Assembly (NCBI GenBank): GCA_946965045.2
Contig: OX337228.1
Coordinates: 1 to 64,000 of the forward strand
Length of the DNA: 64,000 bases
Reading direction: 5' to 3'
Source of the DNA: Epithemia pelagica
Taxonomy: Eukaryota; Bacillariophyta; Bacillariophyceae; Surirellales; Surirellaceae
The notes below the pieces were generated by a model that ran no database searches, was not told where the DNA came from, and worked only from the letters and a program-made list of their open reading frames with translations. Made by a program: the position numbers and the translations under genes. This document shows positions 1-10,001 of the stretch, piece after piece. Numbering within the stretch: position 1 is the stretch's first letter; each line of letters starts with the position of its first letter.

Positions 1-510
1 CCCTAACCCTAACCCTAACCCTAACCCTAACCCTAACCCTAACCCTAACCCTAACCCTAACCCTAACCCTAACCCTAACCCTAACCCTAACCCTAACCCT
101 AACCCTAACCCTAACCCTAACCCTAACCCTAACCCTAACCCTAACCCTAACCCTAACCCTAACCCTAACCCTAACCCTAACCCTAACCCTAACCCTAACC
201 CTAACCCTAACCCTAACCCTAACCCTAACCCTAACCCTAACCCTAACCCTAACCCTAACCCTAACCCTAACCCTAACCCTAACCCTAACCCTAACCCTAA
301 CCTAACCCTAACCCTAACCCTAACCCTAACCCTAACCCTAACCCTAACCCTAACCCTAACCCTAACCCTAACCCTAACCCTAACCCTAACCCTAACCCTA
401 ACCCTAACCCTAACCCTAACCCTAACCCTAACCCTAACCCTAACCCTAACCCTAACCCTAACCCTAACCCTAACCCTAACCCTAACCCTAACCCTAACCC
501 TAACCCTAAC
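1..510. repeat. Telomere, CCCTAA array
   Basis: About 85 head-to-tail CCCTAA units run from the first base, so the G-rich TTAGGG strand is the minus strand and points off the left end, as at a true chromosome terminus. One unit is short by a C (CCTAA at 301-305). The array stops after a lone C at 510 and joins the first subtelomeric unit directly at GTTTTCAGG. Confidence 0.98.
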
Positions 511-869
511 GTTTTCAGGTGAAGATGTTGGGCCAATTGAGGTTTTCAGGTGAAGATGTTGGGCGCGAAGGGGCACGCAGGCGAGCTTTTTGCGCCAAAG
601 AATGGGGGAACAACTAAGAGTGCGGTAATGGTTGGTAATGAGTGAAATTAAGGACTCATATTGAATATGAGTGCTTAGAAATTAGACTTGAGCGGGGCAT
701 AGACATTCTGTGCTCATCTGCACAAGGGGCAGTGCTCTTTTGCAACAAAAGGCATATATATCAGTGCTCATATGCACAGATACTATAGCCCCTTGTGCTC
801 ATATGCACACGTTCAAATCCTACGGTGTCTAGAACTAAAGACACCCAAAAAAGGCAAATATCCTTAGGG
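511..869 (+). repeat. Family I module (359 bp) ending in TTAGGG
   Basis: The module starts with a 31-bp doublet built on GGTTTTCAGGTGAAGATG, followed by several copies of TGCTCATATGCA or close variants (near 710, 730, 757 and 797), then a conserved tail (GTTCAAATCCTACGG ... TAGTACTAAA ... ATATCCTTAGGG). An almost identical copy is at 2049-2407, and further copies sit in every unit. Shorter or variant family I modules end at 1227, 5256 and 19516. On the minus strand the module supplies the C-terminal codons and 3' region of the 768-residue gene and of OrsD-B. Confidence 0.85.
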
Positions 870-1042
870 CTGTTCTAGTGGGCTGTTCTGCAGTGGGACA
901 GCAGGCTGTTCTGCAGTGGGACAGGGCACTTCTGCAGTGGGACAGAGGGCGGTTCTGCAGTGGGACAAGTGGGATGGGGGCTGTTCTGCAGTGGGACGCT
1001 AGAGTCTACGTAGGCCCACGGACAGGCACTTTCTCCTTAGGG
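870..1042 (+). repeat. Family II module (173 bp) ending in TTAGGG
   Basis: Five irregularly spaced copies of CTGCAGTGGGACA are followed by CTAGAGTCTACGTAGGCC and a terminal TTTCTCCTTAGGG. The left edge directly follows the TTAGGG at 864-869. The same 173 bp recurs once per unit and once alone at 21283-21455. Confidence 0.85.
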
Positions 1043-1227
1043 CACAGGTAAATTCCTGGCTCAATCGCAACGGGGGTTATGATAAATTGCAGCTCATCTG
1101 CAAAATGAGCATAACAAATTTGCTCATATGCAACAAAGCACTGTAGGATATACTGCTCATATGCACACGTTCAAATCCTACGGTCTCTAGTACTAAAACA
1201 TGCCAAAAAAAGGAAAAATACTTAGGG
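1043..1227 (+). repeat. Family I variant module ending in ACTTAGGG
   Basis: Diverged relative of family I. It has the TGCTCATATGCA-type motifs and the GTTCAAATCCTACGG tail, but CATGCC replaces GACACC and the end reads ATACTTAGGG, the only junction class without the double C. It recurs once per unit. Confidence 0.8.
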
Positions 1228-1398
1228 ATGAGGGGCTGTGCAAAGGTGGGATGAGGGGCTGTGCGAAGGTGGGATGAGGGGCTGTGCGAAGGCGGGATGA
1301 GGGCTGTGCGAAGGCGGGATGAAGGGGAATAGTAGGAGGGGAGGGTGGGAAGCCAGGATCTACATAGCTCTACGTAGAGACCTAGTTTATCCTTAGGG
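1228..1398 (+). repeat. Family III module with 23-bp minisatellite, ending in TTAGGG
   Basis: About four copies of a 22-23 bp repeat (ATGAGGGGCTGTGCGAAGG plus GGG) are followed by a G-rich stretch, CTACATAGCTCTACGTAGAG and the end TTTATCCTTAGGG. It recurs in every unit, at 23421-23523 with one minisatellite copy and at 24124-24340 with six. Confidence 0.85.
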
Positions 1399-1915
1399 TG
1401 ACCGCTCTCTTTGTTTTCAAGATTGGATCCTCTTGGGAATATTTCATACTGACAGCAGTCATAGATACCAGCCTCCCACAAGAAGTGACCTGCAATTGTT
1501 CCCTCTCAGGCCCAATGGCTCCACAGGAGTTAGGTGAGGAGAGATGACGCATAACATTGCTGAGTCTTGTCCAGCCAACAAGACACCTGCAGGAATATTC
1601 AAGAACAGACCTCCCCGTGAAGAAGTTTTTTGCAGTACGAGGGTCTTCTTGCAAAATTTGCTCAAGGGACTGTTTATTTGCAACAAGGAGTCGGTTGTCA
1701 GTTGCTGAGACACAGACTCCATGTTGATTTAGATGCCGCTGCATGGACCAAAGACTTTCACTAAATGATTTCTTGCATATGCCGCATCCCATACCAAAGG
1801 GTGTCACAATTGTAGCATCTAAACATGACAAGCCAATGCCCTGATCGGAACGGATCTTCTTCACAGGCCGTCTCCGGGATGGAGATGGCGTTCCAGGCCC
1901 ATTGTTGGTAGCCAT
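1382..1915 (-). CDS. OrsD-like zinc-finger protein A, truncated (unit 1)
   Basis: Predicted 177 residues from the ATG at 1915; the start is chosen because MATNNGPGTPSPSRRRP aligns with the start of the 768-residue paralogue. It has a basic N-terminus, a first C2H2-like finger (CGICKKSF then HLNQH) and a second Cys/His cluster (CRC, RH, C) about 45 residues later. That spacing resembles the OrsD/DUF3505 zinc-finger pair found in fungal telomere-linked helicases; this assignment is by eye. Coding homology to the 768-residue protein stops at the family III junction (CCCTAAGGATAA on the minus strand) and the frame ends three codons later. The rest of the gene is therefore missing. Its function is unknown and DNA binding is an inference from the fingers. 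Confidence 0.6.
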   Translation of the reverse strand: MATNNGPGTPSPSRRRPVKKIRSDQGIGLSCLDATIVTPFGMGCGICKKSFSESLWSMQRHLNQHGVCVSATDNRLLVANKQSLEQILQEDPRTAKNFFTGRSVLEYSCRCLVGWTRLSNVMRHLSSPNSCGAIGPEREQLQVTSCGRLVSMTAVSMKYSQEDPILKTKRAVTLRIN

Positions 1916-2298
1916 TGCTGGTTTCTTCGTGTGCATGGAACAGAGGAAGAGACATAACCAGCCGACTCTCAAGCAAAAGCAAGGATGGGCCTCTTTGCAA
2001 GAGTCATAATTCATGAAACAACAATGATCTTTTGTTGGGCCAAATGAGGTTTTCAGGTGAAGATGTTGGGCCAATTGAGGTTTTCAGGTGAAGATGTTGG
2101 GCGCGAAGGGGCACGCAGGCGAGCTTTTTGCGCCAAAGAATGGGGGAACAACTAAGAGTGCGGTAATGGTTGGTAATGAGTGAAATTAAGGACTCATATT
2201 GAATATGAGTGCTTAGAAATTAGACTTGAGCGGGGCATAGACATTCTGTGCTCATCTGCACAAGGGGCAGTGCTCTTTTGCAACAAAAGGCATATATA

Positions 2299-4605
2299 TC
2301 AGTGCTCATATGCACAGATACTATAGCCCCTTGTGCTCATATGCACACGTTCAAATCCTACGGTGTCTAGTACTAAAGACACCCAAAAAAGGCAAATATC
2401 CTTAGGGAAGTCTTCCTTGCGTTGGTAATCAGTTGGGAAACACTTGATTTCTCGAGGGTTGGCGAGAGTCATCTTTTGTTTTCCATCTTCGTTCTTGAAA
2501 ACAGAAAACCTTACGACGTATACATTTTTAATGCCTTCGGCCCAAGAATTGTCTGGCTTTTCAAGATCTGACGGGTGGAAAACAAAAGCCGGGTACAAAA
2601 CTTCAATTGATTCTCGTTCGGCATCGTCGATATCCATGGAAACGTCCGTCTGGTAGAGTTCAATGTTTTGAGAACCGGTTGAGTGCTCAATGGGAGAATA
2701 GCTATGATTCGGGAGAGGTGGGTGACAATCGAGCTTGTTGAGAGGAAAGAGAGGAAGATAAAGAACGTAGAATGCCCAATTATTTCTCACAGGAACAAGG
2801 CAACCAAGAGATTCATGGCGAAGTTCACATAGCACTCGAAAGACCATGTATGCTCGACTCAAGGTCATGCAAAGTTTGTGCTCAATCAAATTTTTACCTT
2901 TGTGGTGAACACTGAACGCTTTTTCACTGTGTGAGTAGTAATACACACAGCCTCCATGCCACCGAACGTCAGAAAACAGGCTACGAGAAATTTCAGTGTA
3001 TCGCATGGACCCCAAACCTGTTCCATGAAATGCCAATTCCAAATAGGAGGCAAGGACATCAATGTCGCAGAGATCATAGTCGTCCTGAAGAACAATATCC
3101 TCTTGGGAGTAATTATTGTGACCCGATGCCAAAGTCATTGTTGTCTTGCCCATAGAACTCCAACACACAAACAGTGGATATCGTCGATTCAGTAGATTCA
3201 CCCAACGATTACCCTTGATCACCTTGCAAAGTGAAGCAACCAACTTGTCAAAGATGATCGGAATGACGTTCGACCATTTCTGAAACTTGAACATAAAACC
3301 ATCAACAAGTATATCGTAGTTGTCTTGAATGGACACTTTCCGTGAAGACGGTGTGAGCGACTCTCTCCACCGCATACGCCGAATCGTACTTGCCAAAAAA
3401 TTGACTGTGATGGAGTTTTGAACATTTTCCACCAGCCGAGAAGCTTTCTCATGGTAGCCCCGTCCCATGAAGTATATCATTGAGCAAATACTGGCCCGAA
3501 GCATGGCCAAAATGGCTGACAGCATTGTCGCAATGTAGGAGGGACTCCAAACAGAAAGTGTCTCTGAACCTTCTTGCCCCCGGACAACTCTCCCCGCGCA
3601 GTAGGTCATGACTGTGGTATGATGCTGAACAGAATCCACTGTTTCTAAACACAGCTTTGCCAGTAAAGAGGGAATATCTCTAGTGAGTGGCAGAAGTTTG
3701 TGGTTGCTTTGACACAGGAACGAGAGCAATTTCTTGAACTCGGGGAGAAGTCTTTTGGGGTACGCAGTGAAGGTGAAAGTAGAAATCGCATTGGGACTTC
3801 TTGCTCCATCAAAGACCAACAGCCTTGATCGGTAATTTGCTGGAACCATCTGGACATGGAGGGCAGCCTGTGCTGTGAGCCAGTTTTCTCCTTGATGGTA
3901 CAACAAATCAAAGAGTGGTTGATTGTCGATGATGTGTTTCAAGTTGATGGAGTCATATAAGAAATGCACTCGTTCCTTGAATGACCTTCCCTTGGGCCTG
4001 GATGGGTAAGGTTCGTCTTGGGCCAAGGGATGGAAAAGGGGTACGAAACACCCCATCATATCGGGGAGTACATGAAGAGTTGCTTGTAGTTGTGTGCTTG
4101 TTTTGAGTGAAGGGGCTTCTTGACAGGAATACTTGATCTGTAATGCCTTGAGGGAAATCATACGGCCACAGGTACTGATTTGTAGCTCCTCTTCTGTAGG
4201 GGAGGGAGCACCGCAGGTACGACCCGAGGACAAATGTCTGTACACATTTTGAAGTTTCAAGCTCCCAACAAGACAATGACATGAATAGCCCTTGACCTTT
4301 TCCCCCGTCATATATTCAGAGACACTTGAAATGTCTTGCATAACACTTTGAAGGAGGGTCATTTGATGTTCTATCAGTGACTGGCTTTCAGAACGTGAGA
4401 CAGACACACCATGGCCATTAAGGTGCCTTTGCATGGACCATAGACTGGTTCCAAACGGTTTCCCACATAGGCGACACCCCATACCAAAGGGGGTCACTAG
4501 CGTGACATCGACAGCCTGTAGTTTGTTCTCTTCCTTTTTTTTCTTCGTTGGTCTCCTCCTTGATGGAGAAGGAGTCCCTGGCCCATTATTAGAGGGGGAA
4601 GCCAT
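2299..4605 (-). CDS. OrsD-like zinc-finger subtelomeric protein, 768 aa (unit 1)
   Basis: Intact intronless frame with an ATG at 4605. Residues 15-27 are strongly basic and NLS-like. Finger one uses C44, C47, H61 and H65; the second cluster uses C109, C111, H124 and C131. Residues 140 to about 600 form a non-repetitive region whose position matches the region before the helicase in fungal TLH-type proteins, but no ATPase motifs are present. The last ~160 residues match the 205-residue ORF at 18486-19103, so the gene looks like a fusion. The final ~35 residues are encoded by the family I module across the CCCTAA junction at 2407. Function unknown; nucleic-acid binding is likely. The frame is kept in two of three full copies, which may reflect recent duplication more than selection. 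Confidence 0.7.
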   Translation of the reverse strand: MASPSNNGPGTPSPSRRRPTKKKKEENKLQAVDVTLVTPFGMGCRLCGKPFGTSLWSMQRHLNGHGVSVSRSESQSLIEHQMTLLQSVMQDISSVSEYMTGEKVKGYSCHCLVGSLKLQNVYRHLSSGRTCGAPSPTEEELQISTCGRMISLKALQIKYSCQEAPSLKTSTQLQATLHVLPDMMGCFVPLFHPLAQDEPYPSRPKGRSFKERVHFLYDSINLKHIIDNQPLFDLLYHQGENWLTAQAALHVQMVPANYRSRLLVFDGARSPNAISTFTFTAYPKRLLPEFKKLLSFLCQSNHKLLPLTRDIPSLLAKLCLETVDSVQHHTTVMTYCAGRVVRGQEGSETLSVWSPSYIATMLSAILAMLRASICSMIYFMGRGYHEKASRLVENVQNSITVNFLASTIRRMRWRESLTPSSRKVSIQDNYDILVDGFMFKFQKWSNVIPIIFDKLVASLCKVIKGNRWVNLLNRRYPLFVCWSSMGKTTMTLASGHNNYSQEDIVLQDDYDLCDIDVLASYLELAFHGTGLGSMRYTEISRSLFSDVRWHGGCVYYYSHSEKAFSVHHKGKNLIEHKLCMTLSRAYMVFRVLCELRHESLGCLVPVRNNWAFYVLYLPLFPLNKLDCHPPLPNHSYSPIEHSTGSQNIELYQTDVSMDIDDAERESIEVLYPAFVFHPSDLEKPDNSWAEGIKNVYVVRFSVFKNEDGKQKMTLANPREIKCFPTDYQRKEDFPKDICLFWVSLVLDTVGFERVHMSTRGYSICAYEH

Positions 4606-5256
4606 TGTCGATAGAGGTTTTGCTGAGAGTGTTCAAGAGACATCTTTCATCGTTCATCAAAGAAAGGGAGTGATGACCCTTTGCAGAATTGCATTGGGCC
4701 CAATTTACTGAACGAATGATGGGTAGGTACAAAGACCTAGAGGCATAAACTAGAAATGGTCAAAATGGGATTTTGATGAGAACTAGTGATGGGTGGAATG
4801 AGATTTTTCTGTGAAATGCCAGCGTCATTTGGCGGGAAAAAAGATTGTACAAAAAAGTTAGTTGGTCATTTGTGTACAAATATATGTCACTCGTACACAC
4901 ATATTAGCTGGTTTGTTGTAACAAGGAAATTTTGTACAGCAAACCAAAGGAAATTCAATCTTACGTTGATTCTTGTATGTAGAGTAGGGCAAGACAAAAA
5001 CCTAACTGGCAGAGCTCTGAAAAGTATTTGGCCAGTATAGAGCATATTGAATATGACGGCTTTTCGGGAGTGGTCAAAGGGGCATAGACAAGGCCACTGC
5101 TCAATCGCAACAAAAGCATAACAAATTGCAGCTCATCCGCAACAAATCCTTGCTCATATGCAACAGGCACTATAGGATTTTGTGCTCATATGCACACGTT
5201 CAAATTCTACGGTCTCTAGTACTAAAAGCTCCCAAAAAAGTGAAATATCCTTAGGG
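4606..5256. other. Spacer upstream of the 768-aa gene plus family I module
   Basis: No gene seen. About 430 bp of AT-rich sequence would hold the promoter of the minus-strand 768-residue gene. It is followed by a family I module rich in CTCATATGCA-like motifs that ends at TTAGGG 5251-5256. Equivalent spacers are at 10002-10652 and 15397-16047. Confidence 0.6.
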
Positions 5257-5773
5257 TGACCGCTCTCTTTGTTTTCAAGATTGGATCCTCTTGGGAATAT
5301 TTCATACTGACAGCAGTCATAGATACCAGCCTCCCACAAGAAGTGACCTGTAATTGTTCCCTCTCAGGCCCAATGGCTCCACAGGAGTTAGGTGAGGAGA
5401 GATGACGCATAACATTGCTGAGTCTTGTCCAACCAACAAGACACCTGCAGGAATATCCAAGAACAGACCTCCCCGTGAAGAAGCTTTTTGCGGTATGAGG
5501 GTTTTCTTGCAAAATTTGCTCAAGGGACTGTTTATTTGCAACAAGGAGTCGGTTGTCAGTTGCTGAGACACAGACTCCATGTTGATTTAGATGCCGCTGC
5601 ATGGACCAAAGACTTTCACCAAATGATTTCTTGCATATGCCACATCCCATACCAAAGGGTGTCACAATTGTAGCATCTAAACATGACAAGCCAATGCCCT
5701 GATCGGAACGGATCTTCTTCACAGGCCGTCTCCGGGATGGAGATGGCGTTCCAGGCCCATTGTTGGTAGCCAT
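5222..5773 (-). CDS. OrsD-like zinc-finger protein B, truncated (unit 1)
   Basis: 183 residues from the ATG at 5773, nearly identical to protein A through the zinc-finger pair and up to KTKRAVTLRI. Here the break at CCCTAAGGATA leads into a family I module instead of family III, giving the tail FHFFGSF and a stop. Two different tails on the same coding body, cut at the same codon, show that the junction is a fixed modular breakpoint. Confidence 0.6.
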   Translation of the reverse strand: MATNNGPGTPSPSRRRPVKKIRSDQGIGLSCLDATIVTPFGMGCGICKKSFGESLWSMQRHLNQHGVCVSATDNRLLVANKQSLEQILQENPHTAKSFFTGRSVLGYSCRCLVGWTRLSNVMRHLSSPNSCGAIGPEREQLQVTSCGRLVSMTAVSMKYSQEDPILKTKRAVTLRIFHFFGSF

Positions 5774-6777
5774 TGCTGGTTTCCTCGTGTGCATGGAACA
5801 GAGGAAGAGACATAACCAGCCGACTCTCAAGCAAAAGCAAGGATGGGCCTCTTTGCAAGAGTCATAATTCATGAAACAACAATGATCTTTTGTTGGGCCA
5901 AATGAGGTTTTCAGGTGAAGATGTTGGGCCAATTGAGGTTTTCAGGTGAAGATGTTGGGCGCGAAGGGGCACGCAGGCGAGCTTTTTGCGCCAAAGAATG
6001 GGGGAACAACTAAGAGTGCGGTAATGGTTGGTAATGAGTGAAATTAAGGACTCATATTGAATATGAGTGCTTAGAAATTAGACTTGAGCGGGGCATAGAC
6101 ATTCTGTGCTCATCTGCACAAGGGGCAGTGCTCTTTTGCAACAAAAGGCATATATATCAGTGCTCATATGCACAGATACTATAGCCCCTTGTGCTCATAT
6201 GCACACGTTCAAATCCTACGGTGTCTAGAACTAAAGACACCCAAAAAAGGCAAATATCCTTAGGGCTGTTCTAGTGGGCTGTTCTGCAGTGGGACAGCAG
6301 GCTGTTCTGCAGTGGGACAGGGCACTTCTGCAGTGGGACAGAGGGCGGTTCTGCAGTGGGACAAGTGGGATGGGGGCTGTTCTGCAGTGGGACGCTAGAG
6401 TCTACGTAGGCCCACGGACAGGCACTTTCTCCTTAGGGCACAGGTAAATTCCTGGCTCAATCGCAACGGGGGTTATGATAAATTGCAGCTCATCTGCAAA
6501 ATGAGCATAACAAATTTGCTCATATGCAACAAAGCACTGTAGGATATACTGCTCATATGCACACGTTCAAATCCTACGGTCTCTAGTACTAAAACATGCC
6601 AAAAAAAGGAAAAATACTTAGGGATGAGGGGCTGTGCAAAGGTGGGATGAGGGGCTGTGCGAAGGTGGGATGAGGGGCTGTGCGAAGGCGGGATGAGGGC
6701 TGTGCGAAGGCGGGATGAAGGGGAATAGTAGGAGGGGAGGGTGGGAAGCCAGGATCTACATAGCTCTACGTAGAGAC

Positions 6778-7311
6778 CTAGTTTATCCTTAGGGTGACCG
6801 CTCTCTTTGTTTTCAAGATTGGATCCTCTTGGGAATATTTCATACTGACAGCAGTCATAGATACCAGCCTCCCACAAGAAGTGACCTGCAATTGTTCCCT
6901 CTCAGGCCCAATGGCTCCACAGGAGTTAGGTGAGGAGAGATGACGCATAACATTGCTGAGTCTTGTCCAGCCAACAAGACACCTGCAGGAATATTCAAGA
7001 ACAGACCTCCCCGTGAAGAAGTTTTTTGCGGTACGAGGGTCTTCTTGCAAAATTTGCTCAAGGGACTGTTTATTTGCAACAAGGAGTCGGTTGTCAGTTG
7101 CTGAGACACAGACTCCATGTTGATTTAGATGCCGCTGCATGGACCAAAGACTTTCACTAAATGATTTCTTGCATATGCCGCATCCCATACCAAAGGGTGT
7201 CACAATTGTAGCATCTAAACATGACAAGCCAATGCCCTGATCGGAACGGATCTTCTTCACAGGCCGTCTCCGGGATGGAGATGGCGTTCCAGGCCCATTG
7301 TTGGTAGCCAT
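6778..7311 (-). CDS. OrsD-like zinc-finger protein A, truncated (unit 2)
   Basis: Copy of the 177-residue ORF at 1382-1915, with the same ATG, fingers and family III junction. Single-base differences include one at 7027 (glutamine/arginine region) and one at 7357 upstream of the start. Confidence 0.6.
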   Translation of the reverse strand: MATNNGPGTPSPSRRRPVKKIRSDQGIGLSCLDATIVTPFGMGCGICKKSFSESLWSMQRHLNQHGVCVSATDNRLLVANKQSLEQILQEDPRTAKNFFTGRSVLEYSCRCLVGWTRLSNVMRHLSSPNSCGAIGPEREQLQVTSCGRLVSMTAVSMKYSQEDPILKTKRAVTLRIN

Positions 7312-7694
7312 TGCTGGTTTCTTCGTGTGCATGGAACAGAGGAAGAGACATAACCATCCGACTCTCAAGCAAAAGCAAGGATGGGCCTCTTTGCAAGAGT
7401 CATAATTCATGAAACAACAATGATCTTTTGTTGGGCCAAATGAGGTTTTCAGGTGAAGATGTTGGGCCAATTGAGGTTTTCAGGTGAAGATGTTGGGCGC
7501 GAAGGGGCACGCAGGCGAGCTTTTTGCGCCAAAGAATGGGGGAACAACTAAGAGTGCGGTAATGGTTGGTAATGAGTGAAATTAAGGACTCATATTGAAT
7601 ATGAGTGCTTAGAAATTAGACTTGAGCGGGGCATAGACATTCTGTGCTCATCTGCACAAGGGGCAGTGCTCTTTTGCAACAAAAGGCATATATA

Positions 7695-10001
7695 TCAGTG
7701 CTCATATGCACAGATACTATAGCCCCTTGTGCTCATATGCACACGTTCAAATCCTACGGTGTCTAGTACTAAAGACACCCAAAAAAGGCAAATATCCTTA
7801 GGGAAGTCTTCCTTGCGTTGGTAATCAGTTGGGAAACACTTGATTTCTCGAGGGTTGGCGAGAGTCATCTTTTGTTTTCCATCTTCGTTCTTGAAAACAG
7901 AAAACCGTACGACGTATACATTTTTAATGCCTTCGGCCCAAGAATTGTCTGGCTTTTCAAGATCTGACGGGTGGAAAACAAAAGCCGGGTACAAAACTTC
8001 AATTGATTCTCGTTCGGCATCGTCGATATCCATGGAAACGTCCGTCTGGTAGAGTTCAATGTTTTGAGAACCGGTTGAGTGCTCAATGGGAGAATAGCTA
8101 TGATTCGGGAGAGGTGGGTGACAATCGAGCTTGTTGAGAGGAAAGAGAGGAAGATAAAGAACGTAGAATGCCCAATTATTTCTCACAGGAACAAGGCAAC
8201 CAAGAGATTCATGGCGAAGTTCACATAGCACTCGAAAGACCATGTATGCTCGACTCAAGGTCATGCAAAGTTTGTGCTCAATCAAATTTTTACCTTTGTG
8301 GTGAACACTGAACGCTTTTTCACTGTGTGAGTAGTAATACACACAGCCTCCATGCCACCGAACGTCAGAAAACAGGCTACGAGAAATTTCAGTGTATCGC
8401 ATGGACCCCAAACCTGTTCCATGAAATGCCAATTCCAAATAGGAGGCAAGGACATCAATGTCGCAGAGATCATAGTCGTCCTGAAGAACAATATCCTCTT
8501 GGGAGTAATTATTGTGACCCGATGCCAAAGTCATTGTTGTCTTGCCCATAGAACTCCAACACACAAACAGTGGATATCGTCGATTCAGTAGATTCACCCA
8601 ACGATTACCCTTGATCACCTTGCAAAGTGAAGCAACCAACTTGTCAAAGATGATCGGAATGACGTTCGACCATTTCTGAAACTTGAACATAAAACCATCA
8701 ACAAGTATATCGTAGTTGTCTTGAATGGACACTTTCCGTGAAGACGGTGTGAGCGACTCTCTCCACCGCATACGCCGAATCGTACTTGCCAAAAAATTGA
8801 CTGTGATGGAGTTTTGAACATTTTCCACCAGCCGAGAAGCTTTCTCATGGTAGCCCCGTCCCATGAAGTATATCATTGAGCAAATACTGGCCCGAAGCAT
8901 GGCCAAAATGGCTGACAGCATCGTCGCAATGTAGGAGGGACTCCAAACAGAAAGTGTCTCTGAACCTTCTTGCCCCCGGACAACTCTCCCCGCGCAGTAG
9001 GTCATGACTGTGGTATGATGCTGAACAGAATCCACTGTTTCTAAACACAGCTTTGCCAGTAAAGAGGGAATATCTCTAGTGAGTGGCAGAAGTTTGTGGT
9101 TGCTTTGACACAGGAACGAGAGCAATTTCTTGAACTCGGGGAGAAGTCTTTTGGGGTACGCAGTGAAGGTGAAAGTAGAAATCGCATTGGGACTTCTTGC
9201 TCCATCAAAGACCAACAGCCTTGATCGGTAATTTGCTGGAACCATCTGGACATGGAGGGCAGCCTGTGCTGTGAGCCAGTTTTCTCCTTGATGGTACAAC
9301 AAATCAAAGAGTGGTTGATTGTCGATGATGTGTTTCAAGTTGATGGAGTCATATAAGAAATGCACTCGTTCCTTGAATGACCTTCCCTTGGGCCTGGATG
9401 GGTAAGGTTCGTCTTGGGCCAAGGGATGGAAAAGGGGTACGAAACACCCCATCATATCGGGGAGTACATGAAGAGTTGCTTGTAGTTGTGTGCTTGTTTT
9501 GAGTGAAGGGGCTTCTTGACAGGAATACTTGATCTGTAATGCCTTGAGGGAAATCATACGGCCACAGGTACTGATTTGTAGCTCCTCTTCTGTAGGGGAG
9601 GGAGCACCGCAGGTACGACCCGAGGACAAATGTCTGTACACATTTTGAAGTTTCAAGCTCCCAACAAGACAATGACATGAATAGCCCTTGACCTTTTCCC
9701 CCGTCATATATTCAGAGACACTTGAAATGTCTTGCATAACACTTTGAAGGAGGGTCATTTGATGTTCTATCAGTGACTGGCTTTCAGAACGTGAGACAGA
9801 CACACCATGGCCATTAAGGTGCCTTTGCATGGACCATAGACTGGTTCCAAACGGTTTCCCACATAGGCGACACCCCATACCAAAGGGGGTCACTAGCGTG
9901 ACATCGACAGCCTGTAGTTTGTTCTCTTCCTTTTTTTTCTTCGTTGGTCTCCTCCTTGATGGAGAAGGAGTCCCTGGCCCATTATTAGAGGGGGAAGCCA
10001 T
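7695..10001 (-). CDS. OrsD-like zinc-finger subtelomeric protein, 768 aa (unit 2)
   Basis: Full-length copy of the gene at 2299-4605 with the same start, both Cys/His clusters and the same C-terminal module. Only a few substitutions were noticed, at least one of them silent in this frame, and the frame is open throughout. Confidence 0.7.
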   Translation of the reverse strand: MASPSNNGPGTPSPSRRRPTKKKKEENKLQAVDVTLVTPFGMGCRLCGKPFGTSLWSMQRHLNGHGVSVSRSESQSLIEHQMTLLQSVMQDISSVSEYMTGEKVKGYSCHCLVGSLKLQNVYRHLSSGRTCGAPSPTEEELQISTCGRMISLKALQIKYSCQEAPSLKTSTQLQATLHVLPDMMGCFVPLFHPLAQDEPYPSRPKGRSFKERVHFLYDSINLKHIIDNQPLFDLLYHQGENWLTAQAALHVQMVPANYRSRLLVFDGARSPNAISTFTFTAYPKRLLPEFKKLLSFLCQSNHKLLPLTRDIPSLLAKLCLETVDSVQHHTTVMTYCAGRVVRGQEGSETLSVWSPSYIATMLSAILAMLRASICSMIYFMGRGYHEKASRLVENVQNSITVNFLASTIRRMRWRESLTPSSRKVSIQDNYDILVDGFMFKFQKWSNVIPIIFDKLVASLCKVIKGNRWVNLLNRRYPLFVCWSSMGKTTMTLASGHNNYSQEDIVLQDDYDLCDIDVLASYLELAFHGTGLGSMRYTEISRSLFSDVRWHGGCVYYYSHSEKAFSVHHKGKNLIEHKLCMTLSRAYMVFRVLCELRHESLGCLVPVRNNWAFYVLYLPLFPLNKLDCHPPLPNHSYSPIEHSTGSQNIELYQTDVSMDIDDAERESIEVLYPAFVFHPSDLEKPDNSWAEGIKNVYVVRFSVFKNEDGKQKMTLANPREIKCFPTDYQRKEDFPKDICLFWVSLVLDTVGFERVHMSTRGYSICAYEH

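Larger units (their letters stand above)
511..5906. repeat. Subtelomeric 5,396-bp tandem unit, copy 1
   Basis: This is the first of 3.4 direct copies; position 511 matches 5907, 11303 and 16698. Order on the plus strand: a 359-bp family I module (511-869), family II (870-1042), a family I variant (1043-1227), family III (1228-1398), the OrsD-A block (1399-2048), a second copy of the 359-bp module (2049-2407), the 768-residue gene (2408-4605), a 0.65 kb spacer ending in another family I module (4606-5256) and the OrsD-B block (5257-5906). Each module ends in TTAGGG, at 864, 1037, 1222, 1393, 2402 and 5251. The OrsD-A and OrsD-B blocks are each 650 bp and near-identical, so the unit itself contains an internal duplication. 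Confidence 0.95.

Noticed and set aside
297-536. Open frame of alternating Leu-Gly across the telomere
   Set aside because: It is just the six-base repeat read in one frame; no gene.
810-840. GTTCAAATCC in every family I module resembles a tRNA/SINE B box
   Set aside because: No A box at a suitable distance, no acceptor or anticodon stem, and the same stretch is read as codons in minus-strand ORFs. Not called as an RNA gene.
1077-1481. 134-residue minus-strand ORF repeated in every unit
   Set aside because: It crosses three module families and reads the minisatellite as protein, with no ATG of its own at a sensible place. A shadow of the repeat.
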